DNA of 11,156 nt from Bacteroidaceae bacterium. GTDB taxonomy: Bacteria > Bacteroidota > Bacteroidia > Bacteroidales > Bacteroidaceae. Made by a program: the position numbers and the translations under genes. The notes beneath the pieces were generated by a model that was given only the letters and a program-made list of their open reading frames with translations, made no database searches and had not been told where the DNA came from. How positions within the stretch are numbered: position 1 is the stretch's first letter; each line of letters starts with the position of its first letter. Where the stretch lies: contig CAAGDO010000209.1 in NCBI GenBank assembly GCA_900768625.1, positions 1 through 11,156 on the forward strand, given 5' to 3'. Shown piece after piece: positions 6,276 through 11,156 of this stretch.

Positions 6276-6408
6276 TTTTTTGTGGATTTTCAATGAACTT
6301 TTGATTGCTGGACCCCTTTTCCCATTGCGTGCAGCACATCTACAGCGACGCCATCACGGAATCCATCCGCATTCCCCCCTACCCTCAATACGGTACAGAT
6401 CAACACAC

Positions 6409-6453
6409 AAAAAACCGTTTCGCCACACCCTTTAGGATGCAACAAAACGGTTT
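6409..6453 (-). terminator. Terminator of rpsU
   Basis: AAACCGTTT (6445-6453) and AAACGGTTT (6412-6420) pair on the minus strand and are followed by further T. The loop (6421-6444) can itself pair partly. It lies about 40 bases after the rpsU stop and isolates rpsU from the recombinase operon. Confidence 0.85.
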
Positions 6454-6491
6454 ATGTTCCTTTCGTAGAATTCGAAAGTCTGATGGAAGGA

Positions 6492-6683
6492 TTAGTCCTC
6501 CTCGCGGTGCAACTGCTGTACGTAAACAGCGTGCTCCTTAGCCAGACGCTTCAATACGCTGGGCTTGTCAAACTGCTGACGGGCACGGAGTTCCTTGATA
6601 ACACCAGTCTTCTCGAATTTTCTCTTAAACTTCTTGAGGGCGCGTTCGATGTTTTCGCCTTCCTTTACAGGTACTACGATCAT
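6492..6683 (-). CDS. rpsU: 30S ribosomal protein S21 (bS21)
   Basis: The 63-residue protein is typical bS21: MIVVPVKEGENIERALKKFK at the start, then RKFEKTGVIKELRARQQF and a basic helical tail ending REED. It binds the small-subunit platform near the 16S rRNA 3' end. In Bacteroidota, structural work on Flavobacterium places bS21 with bS18 and bS6 around that tail, hiding the anti-Shine-Dalgarno bases. The gene has a canonical promoter, an A-rich leader with no Shine-Dalgarno sequence and its own terminator, so it is monocistronic. Location next to a tyrosine recombinase and hpf is a common Bacteroidales order. Confidence 0.97.
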   Translation of the reverse strand: MIVVPVKEGENIERALKKFKRKFEKTGVIKELRARQQFDKPSVLKRLAKEHAVYVQQLHREED

Positions 6684-6739
6684 TTTGTGATTTTGGATTT
6701 TATTTTGTTGTTACTAATTTGCATACTTCTTGCGAGGTG

Positions 6740-6771
6740 CAAAATTAGGCATTTTCCGCTTCTTGCGCAAA
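6740..6771 (-). promoter_or_regulatory. Promoter of rpsU
   Basis: TTTG (6768-6771), 20 bases and TAATTTTG (6740-6747) on the minus strand match the Bacteroidota consensus fully. The leader to the ATG at 6683 is about 50 bases, rich in A, with no stable hairpin visible. Confidence 0.82.
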
Positions 6772-6832
6772 TTTTAGGCCCACTTTTTGACTTTCGGGCT
6801 CAATTATGCCTTATGCTTGCCCTTCGCTGGCT

Positions 6833-7717
6833 TCAGTTGGAGCTATCACGCTGTAAATGAACGACAGTTTGCGGATAAGGAATGTTGATCTGCTTCTCAT
6901 TGAAGAGATTGTAGATACGTTCCTGCAACTGATAGTAAACAGCCCAATAGTCTGCATTGGCCACCCAGACGCGGATAACCAGATTCACGCTACTATCGCC
7001 CAAATTCTCCAAACCGACAAAGGGCGTCTTTTCCTCAACATTCTGCAGGATTCGTTCGTCAGACTCAAAAAGCGAAAGAAGCGCTTCTCTCACTCCCGCT
7101 ATGTCCTGGCCATAGTCGACGCCTATCTGCCATTGCACACGGCGAGTTTCCTCACGGGAATAATTTATCACGGTGTTGCTACTCAACGCTCCATTTGGGA
7201 TATAGACGACACGATTGTCGGAAGTGCGGAGAATGGTGTGGAATATTTGTATAGCGGTAACGGTGCCCGAAGTACCTTGTGCTTCAATCCAATCACCAAC
7301 CCTATAGGGTTTGAAAAGAAGCACGACCAAACCTCCGGCAAAGTTCGACAGATTACCCGAAAGAGCCATACCTACAGCCACACCAGCCGAGGCCAACAGT
7401 GCTGCAAACGATGTAGTGTTTACACCAAGAGCACCAATCACCGAAATGATGAGCAAAAGAGTAAGAAGAATATTCGTCAGACTCTGCAGAAAAGTCTTCA
7501 CACTGTCGTCCACCTTACGCCGAGTCAACATCGTACGAACCAGACGATTCAAGAGTTTGACCACAAAAGCACCAATCAGATAGACCAGAATAGCTGCCAG
7601 AATGTGACGACCTGCAATAAAGCCCATATCGAGCAGCTTTTCTAGCAGCTTGTCAATTCTTGACAGACTGATCTCAGATGCCAAGGCAGCTGATTGCAAA
7701 AGGAATAGGTTCATCAT
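6833..7717 (-). CDS. mscS: Small mechanosensitive ion channel, MscS family
   Basis: From the chosen start the protein has 294 residues, close to E. coli MscS. Three membrane segments are visible at about 34-57, 80-98 and 105-132. The last is the Gly/Ala-rich pore helix (LLASAGVAVGMALSGNLSNF). The beta domain follows (KPYRVGDWIEA, VYIPNGALSSNTVINYS). The C-terminal end, NEKQINIPYPQTVVHL, is a family hallmark. Such channels sit in the inner membrane and open under membrane tension to release solutes after osmotic downshock. Starts are possible at 7717 and 7714. An in-frame ATG at 7771, three bases from the 193-bp element, would add 18 residues of no clear family likeness. No clear promoter is seen directly upstream, where the element sits. 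rpsU follows but has its own promoter. Confidence 0.9.
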   Translation of the reverse strand: MMNLFLLQSAALASEISLSRIDKLLEKLLDMGFIAGRHILAAILVYLIGAFVVKLLNRLVRTMLTRRKVDDSVKTFLQSLTNILLTLLLIISVIGALGVNTTSFAALLASAGVAVGMALSGNLSNFAGGLVVLLFKPYRVGDWIEAQGTSGTVTAIQIFHTILRTSDNRVVYIPNGALSSNTVINYSREETRRVQWQIGVDYGQDIAGVREALLSLFESDERILQNVEEKTPFVGLENLGDSSVNLVIRVWVANADYWAVYYQLQERIYNLFNEKQINIPYPQTVVHLQRDSSN

Positions 7718-7774
7718 AAATGTAATGTATGAAGTATAGGGGCCGTGCACATCAATTGGCTCACTCCCCATTTA

Positions 7775-7967
7775 GAAGTCGTCTGAACTTTTATGAAATT
7801 CAAGATTTGCCTTTATTTTTGAGGCGTTTTGGGGCCTTGAAGAGGGAGTGTAGCGAGCTACACGACCGATGAAAGGGCAAAAAACGGCCAAAAAGAAAGG
7901 TAAAGATTGAATTTAGAAGAGATAAAATTCCAAATCAAATCTTCGTCAGAAAAGTTCAGACGACTTC
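7775..7967 (-). mobile_element. 193-bp MITE-like element, copy 2 (inverted)
   Basis: The same element as at 1112-1304, in the opposite orientation and of identical length. Here the 18-bp terminal repeats (GAAGTCGTCTGAACTTTT) match perfectly. The flanking direct repeat is TTA at 7772-7774 and 7968-7970, a different 3-bp target duplication from copy 1, so the boundaries are certain to the base. It fills nearly all of the space between the CapA stop codon (7974) and the MscS frame. No coding frame is inside. It may carry a transcription start or stop for its neighbours, but no consensus promoter is visible in it. Confidence 0.88.
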
Positions 7968-7973
7968 TTATAT

Positions 7974-9020
7974 TCAATCCGTCGGAACCAAAGTTCCGTC
8001 GGGTTTAACCATCACATGAGGTTGGGTTATATCTTCACGCGTAAGTTGCGCGATTTCAGCCGCCACGTGATGCTTGGAATCCAGACGTGGCCCCACACCC
8101 CACCGCTGGATAAACGAATGAATTTTTCCTCCCAAGAAACGACCATCGCTGCTCACCTTCAATTCCAGCAAGGGGGCATAACCCGAAATACCAGAAAGGC
8201 TGATACCATAGGGCGTGCAGAAATTCCCCAAGCTATAGGCTATGAAATGGTGTTTGTAGACCTCAACGGCACGAGCCACATGGGGACCATGACCAAAAAC
8301 GACATCAGCTCCTGCGTCTATACAGAAATGAGCAAATTCTCGCAGTGAACCCCGATCCTCTTCATAGAACGTTTCTGTCCCATAAGGCAAATGACGCGCA
8401 TCCTTGCCTTCCGCACCACCATGAAAAGTGACAACAACAACCTGGCTCAAACTGCACAACTGCGTGATGATTTCACGCACTTGACGAATCTCCTGATGGC
8501 GGTAAGTATATCCGTTGTGCCCAAAAGCACATACACCGAATTTCACACCGTTCCTTTCCACTATGGCATAACTCGCATAGCCTTTGATTCCTGAAAAGCT
8601 GATACGCTGCTGTCGAAGCTGCTGCATCGTACTCTTTGCCCCATCGATTCCGAAATCCATGGCATGATTATTTGCCAAACTCAGGAAATCGAAACCGGCC
8701 TCGCGCAAACGGGGAGCAAAACACGTAGGCGTACGAAAAGCATAAGTCGACTTTGAGGGTTTCTTGTCCGTTTCTCCCTCATCACAAAGCGGCCCCTCCA
8801 AATTTCCCGCTGCAAAATCCGCCTTCTTCAGAATAGGAGCGGCATGAACGAACAATTGCCGTCCTTCAAAGGGCGGCAATTGCATCTTGGGGAAAGTGGT
8901 CCCCATCATGATATCTCCTGTCAGTGCCAATGTGTAGGATTTATCTTCTCTATGGCTTGTTTGCGCAACAAGACTGGAAGAAAGTCCCAACCATAACACC
9001 GTCAGCAATAATCTATACAT
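7974..9020 (-). CDS. CapA-family protein (PGA_cap metallophosphatase fold)
   Basis: The 348-residue protein begins with a signal peptide (about 1-20, ending SSSLVAQ), so it is exported. It has the motifs of the CapA/YwtB family of calcineurin-like metallo-enzymes in order: TGDIMMG (34-40), NLEGPL (73-78), NNHAMDFG (117-124), FHGGAE (199-204), GHGPH (243-247) and YSLGNF (262-267). The founding members take part in poly-gamma-glutamate capsule synthesis in Bacillus, but most Bacteroidota members stand apart from capBC genes, as here, and their substrate is unknown. It starts five bases after the NlpC/P60 stop codon, which indicates cotranscription. The TGA is six bases from the boundary of the 193-bp element. 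The family is sure; the role in the envelope is inferred. Confidence 0.92.
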   Translation of the reverse strand: MYRLLLTVLWLGLSSSLVAQTSHREDKSYTLALTGDIMMGTTFPKMQLPPFEGRQLFVHAAPILKKADFAAGNLEGPLCDEGETDKKPSKSTYAFRTPTCFAPRLREAGFDFLSLANNHAMDFGIDGAKSTMQQLRQQRISFSGIKGYASYAIVERNGVKFGVCAFGHNGYTYRHQEIRQVREIITQLCSLSQVVVVTFHGGAEGKDARHLPYGTETFYEEDRGSLREFAHFCIDAGADVVFGHGPHVARAVEVYKHHFIAYSLGNFCTPYGISLSGISGYAPLLELKVSSDGRFLGGKIHSFIQRWGVGPRLDSKHHVAAEIAQLTREDITQPHVMVKPDGTLVPTD

Positions 9021-9025
9021 ACGTA

Positions 9026-9616
9026 TCAGTTTTCAACGATGCGACGCGCACCGATATATCGGCGACTATAATAGGCTTCGTTTGAATCAGAAACTTTTAC
9101 GCCAGAACGGCTGGCATGTACGAAAGAGAAATTTGAGCCAGACGGATCCACATCCGTAACAATTCCCACATGGCCTACCGAACGCGTGCGTCCGCTTCCT
9201 CCGAAGAAAACGAGATCTCCCTTTTTCAAATCAGAGATACGCGCGATAGGCGTACCTTGCGTGAATTGCGAGCGGGAGGAACGAAGTATCGAGACGTTCT
9301 CCTTGCCATAAACGAAACTGGTGAAACCTGAACAGTCGAATGCCGTAGGTCCGGACATACCAGAACGGTAACGGGCGCCGAGATACTGCAATGCAGTCTT
9401 TACAACGCTTTCTCCAAACATACTATTGAAAGGCACTGACACCTTTGATTCGTTTGCTACAGTACTTTCAAAAGAACCAATAGCTGGAACTTCCTTTACG
9501 ATACGTTCAGCAACGGGGCGACTCGGCATTGCTTCAGGCAGAATGTCCTGCGCATGGGCTGTCAGAACACTTGCCAAGCCGATAACGACTGCTGCTGCAT
9601 ATTTTCTGATTTGCAC
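9026..9616 (-). CDS. Secreted NlpC/P60 cell-wall peptidase
   Basis: The protein has 196 residues: a signal peptide (1-22, ending LTAHAQ), a linker of about 45 residues and an NlpC/P60 domain at 67-195. The catalytic set is visible: Cys95 in FDCSGF, His149 in VGHVGIV and His167 in FVHAS. These enzymes cut peptide stems of peptidoglycan, often between D-gamma-glutamate and diaminopimelate. The length and single domain recall Spr/MepS-like hydrolases. The start is GTG at 9616: an in-frame TAA lies five codons upstream and no ATG comes before the signal peptide. A weak -7 box lies just upstream. It is the first gene of an operon with the CapA-family gene. Confidence 0.92.
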   Translation of the reverse strand: MQIRKYAAAVVIGLASVLTAHAQDILPEAMPSRPVAERIVKEVPAIGSFESTVANESKVSVPFNSMFGESVVKTALQYLGARYRSGMSGPTAFDCSGFTSFVYGKENVSILRSSRSQFTQGTPIARISDLKKGDLVFFGGSGRTRSVGHVGIVTDVDPSGSNFSFVHASRSGVKVSDSNEAYYSRRYIGARRIVEN

Positions 9617-9953
9617 GATATTGCGAATTTATCTTGGGTTAAACTTAAGAATATGGAACGAAAACGACTTCAAAGCATTGCCCTTCCAGGCTTCCCCTGC
9701 CTTGGTGTGTTCTCCTTCCAAAAATCAACTTGCGCAAAGTTACTGAAAATCAGCCACACGAGCAAGCCTTTTAATCACTTTTTAGACAACAAAAAGAATA
9801 CCAACACTCAGAATGCACACATCTTTTATTAGTGTGCGGCATTCAAGCAAATAAAGCGCTTATTCAGAGAAAACACAGAAAAAGGTCTGTACGAAAGAAC
9901 AAGCGTTTAATTTGTCTGCAGCGAGGGATTTTTTTGCAGTTTACCAAAGTGAA
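9617..9953. other. Intergenic region before NlpC/P60 gene
   Basis: I see no gene in this stretch. On the minus strand, TAAATTCG (9624-9631) lies seven bases before the GTG start and resembles the TTCG-type -7 boxes seen elsewhere in the window, but no TTTG is correctly spaced. A bulged hairpin (GAATG-CACAC with GTGTG-CGG-CATTC) spans 9811-9844 and could end transcripts from the L,D-transpeptidase gene, although no T-run follows. AATAAAGCGCTTATT (9850-9864) is nearly palindromic. Confidence 0.5.
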
Positions 9954-10862
9954 TCATTCAAACAGATCCTCCGAATCATAAGTGTTATGCTTTTCAACTT
10001 TATGATGACTTGCCCCATCATCTTTGGATCCGCGTGGCTCAGTTGAAGATGAATGCTCCGATTCCTTGACTTCGGAGGATGAAGAATCTGGAGTCTTATG
10101 ACGAGTCAATCCGTCTTTTTCAGTCCGTAGTAGGGTATCAGCATGGGACGCTGAATCCTTCAAATGTCCTTTTTCTCCGTTATCTTCTTCTTTCTGGTCT
10201 CCAGAAGGATTCATACCCTTGAAATCTGGCAACCGTTCTCTCTCACCAGACACTATAACAGGCATTCCCTCATAAGCATATTCATCGTGCAACACAACGA
10301 TGTTCTCACTATTCACTCGAATGCAACCTTCTGAAGCTCGACGCCCAATACTTCCTGGTGCATTTGTACCATGTATGCCAATGCCTGTAAATCTTCCTGT
10401 ACGCAGACGAAGGAAATAAGGGCCATAACAGCCTTTCACCTCACGTCCATCCTTTCTTTTATGAATCCAATCCGTACTGTCAAACATACCAGCTATGGAG
10501 AAATGGCCTTCTGGTGTCTTGTAATCATCCTTCGCCTCCTTTGGTCCCCTACGTAATCCACAGGCAATTCCACAGGAATAAATCACACTATCATTTGAAT
10601 CAAGGACATATAAGCGCATCTTGGGCTTCGAAATATAGATATAGGAGTCAGGATACTTATAGTTACGGTCTAATTCCGTGGAATCTGGTACGGCTTCTTC
10701 TGTCAATGCTTGTTTCTGATCATCAGGTGCATCAGTAACTTCATCAATAGGCACTTCTTGGGTGGGATCATCTGCAATAACTTCTTTCTTTGACTGATGA
10801 CAAGAAACAAAGAAGCAGGCTATAGCTAATAAAGCGATAAAGGATATACTCAGTTTCTTCAT
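9954..10862 (-). CDS. Lipoprotein L,D-transpeptidase (YkuD family)
   Basis: The protein has 302 residues. A lipoprotein signal ends FFVSC, with Cys21 as the lipidated residue, followed by an acidic linker (27-65). The YkuD domain spans about 72-206 and has the family signature IGIHGTNAPGSIGRRASEGC, with His164 and nucleophile Cys180, then IRV. Such enzymes make 3-3 crosslinks in peptidoglycan or attach proteins to it. The last 95 residues form a charged, Ser/His/Asp/Glu-rich tail without hydrophobic core, probably disordered. The single ATG at 10862 fits the signal peptide exactly. It lies downstream of the rRNA operon but is separated by that operon's terminator. No clear promoter is visible. 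Confidence 0.92.
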   Translation of the reverse strand: MKKLSISFIALLAIACFFVSCHQSKKEVIADDPTQEVPIDEVTDAPDDQKQALTEEAVPDSTELDRNYKYPDSYIYISKPKMRLYVLDSNDSVIYSCGIACGLRRGPKEAKDDYKTPEGHFSIAGMFDSTDWIHKRKDGREVKGCYGPYFLRLRTGRFTGIGIHGTNAPGSIGRRASEGCIRVNSENIVVLHDEYAYEGMPVIVSGERERLPDFKGMNPSGDQKEEDNGEKGHLKDSASHADTLLRTEKDGLTRHKTPDSSSSEVKESEHSSSTEPRGSKDDGASHHKVEKHNTYDSEDLFE

Positions 10863-11037
10863 ATTGGGGAAATAAGATGATGTATGGGATATTCAAGGGA
10901 AACTTTGCAGGCTCAACCAGCACCACCCAAAGGCAGCGCCACAAGCCCAGCTTCATTCTCAGGAAAAACGAGTAAAACTAGTAGAGCTAGTAAAACTAGT
11001 GGAGCTAGTGGAACTAATAGAGCTAGTGGAACTAGAG
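10863..11037. other. Spacer between rRNA operon and L,D-transpeptidase
   Basis: It contains a 9-bp tandem repeat at 10965-11036 and no gene. A consensus promoter for the transpeptidase gene is not visible: the only TTTG on the minus strand is not followed by a TAnnTTTG at the right distance. Confidence 0.5.
10965..11036. repeat. 9-bp tandem repeat, eight units
   Basis: Eight consecutive units fit the pattern RRARCTAGT with small changes: AAAACGAGT, AAAACTAGT, AGAGCTAGT, AAAACTAGT, GGAGCTAGT, GGAACTAAT, AGAGCTAGT, GGAACTAGA. One plus-strand frame reads it as a tripeptide repeat (KTS, RAS, GAS), but no gene is likely there. It lies directly after the rRNA operon terminator. Confidence 0.85.
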
Positions 11038-11073
11038 AAAAAAAGCCTCACCTGAATTGCTTCAAGTGAGGCT
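11038..11073 (-). terminator. Terminator of the rRNA operon
   Basis: On the minus strand, AGCCTCACTTGAA (11061-11073) pairs with TTCAGGTGAGGCT (11044-11056) around GCAA, with one G-T pair, and runs into about seven T. It starts some 13 bases past the 5S gene. Confidence 0.93.
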
Positions 11074-11086
11074 CATAGGAAAAAAG

Positions 11087-11156
11087 TTGGCGGCGACCTA
11101 CTCTCCCGCGGGTGTGCAGTACCATCGGCGCAGTCGGGCTTAACTTCTCTGTTCGG
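11087..11156 (-). rRNA. rrf: 5S ribosomal RNA, 3' part (cut by window edge)
   Basis: The minus strand carries CCGAACAGAGAAGTTAAGCC and, further on, GGGAGAGTAGGTCGCCGCCA, which are the conserved middle and 3' end of bacterial 5S rRNA. About 70 bases are inside the window. The 5' part, and presumably the 23S and 16S genes, lie to the right. The exact 3' end is uncertain by one or two bases. Confidence 0.95.

Noticed and set aside
6217..6339. Longer start of the recombinase
   Set aside because: The promoter at 6244-6275 lies inside this extension, and the added residues do not resemble the Xer N-terminus.
6857..7645. 262-codon plus-strand frame opposite mscS
   Set aside because: The minus strand encodes a clear MscS protein with hallmark motifs; this frame is a shadow.
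1..11156. CRISPR array, toxin-antitoxin pair, phage or defence island
   Set aside because: There are no spaced direct repeats of CRISPR type, no short overlapping toxin-antitoxin genes and no phage or restriction genes. The recombinase is a housekeeping Xer type.

Overview
The window looks like a chromosome segment from a Bacteroidota bacterium, order Bacteroidales, most likely Prevotella-like. The reasons are: promoters of the form TTTG-N19/20-TAnnTTYG; start codons that almost all lack a Shine-Dalgarno sequence; a tRNA gene with no encoded CCA; BspA-like repeats on a protein kinase; and the gene order rpsU - tyrosine recombinase - hpf. Apart from one gene of unknown function (2531-3106), every gene I can support is on the minus strand, so transcription mostly runs from right to left, away from an rRNA operon whose 5S gene enters at the right edge.

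Layout. Positions 1-1715 hold no convincing gene. This stretch is rich in palindromes and carries the first copy of a 193-bp element with 18-bp terminal inverted repeats, plus two hairpins that look like terminators. Next come a DUF1963/YwqG-like gene (1716-2321), a plus-strand gene of unknown function (2531-3106), a bidirectional terminator, and a membrane Ser/Thr kinase with an extracytoplasmic leucine-rich-like tail (3241-4527). A tRNA-Asp gene follows with its own promoter and terminator. Then come hpf and a XerC-like recombinase, which form an operon, and rpsU with its own promoter and terminator. An MscS channel gene, the second copy of the 193-bp element, a CapA-family gene, a secreted NlpC/P60 hydrolase and a lipoprotein L,D-transpeptidase follow. 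The right edge holds a 9-bp tandem repeat, the rRNA operon terminator and a partial 5S rRNA.

How the genes fit together. rpsU and hpf concern the ribosome (S21 and the hibernation factor). NlpC/P60, CapA, MscS and the L,D-transpeptidase concern the cell envelope and osmotic stress. NlpC/P60 and CapA are 5 bp apart and surely cotranscribed. If the 193-bp element and one copy of its target duplication are removed, an in-frame ATG of the MscS reading frame lies 6 bp after the CapA stop, so the element may have split an older three-gene operon.

The strongest unusual signals are three. First, the two copies of the 193-bp element have identical length, opposite orientation and a different perfect 3-bp duplication each, and neither encodes a transposase. 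Second, hpf has the only strong Shine-Dalgarno sequence in front of a gene here, in a lineage that rarely uses one, and it lies close to rpsU. Third, the kinase is fused to a BspA-like exterior domain. Nothing here amounts to a clear new defence or biosynthetic system.
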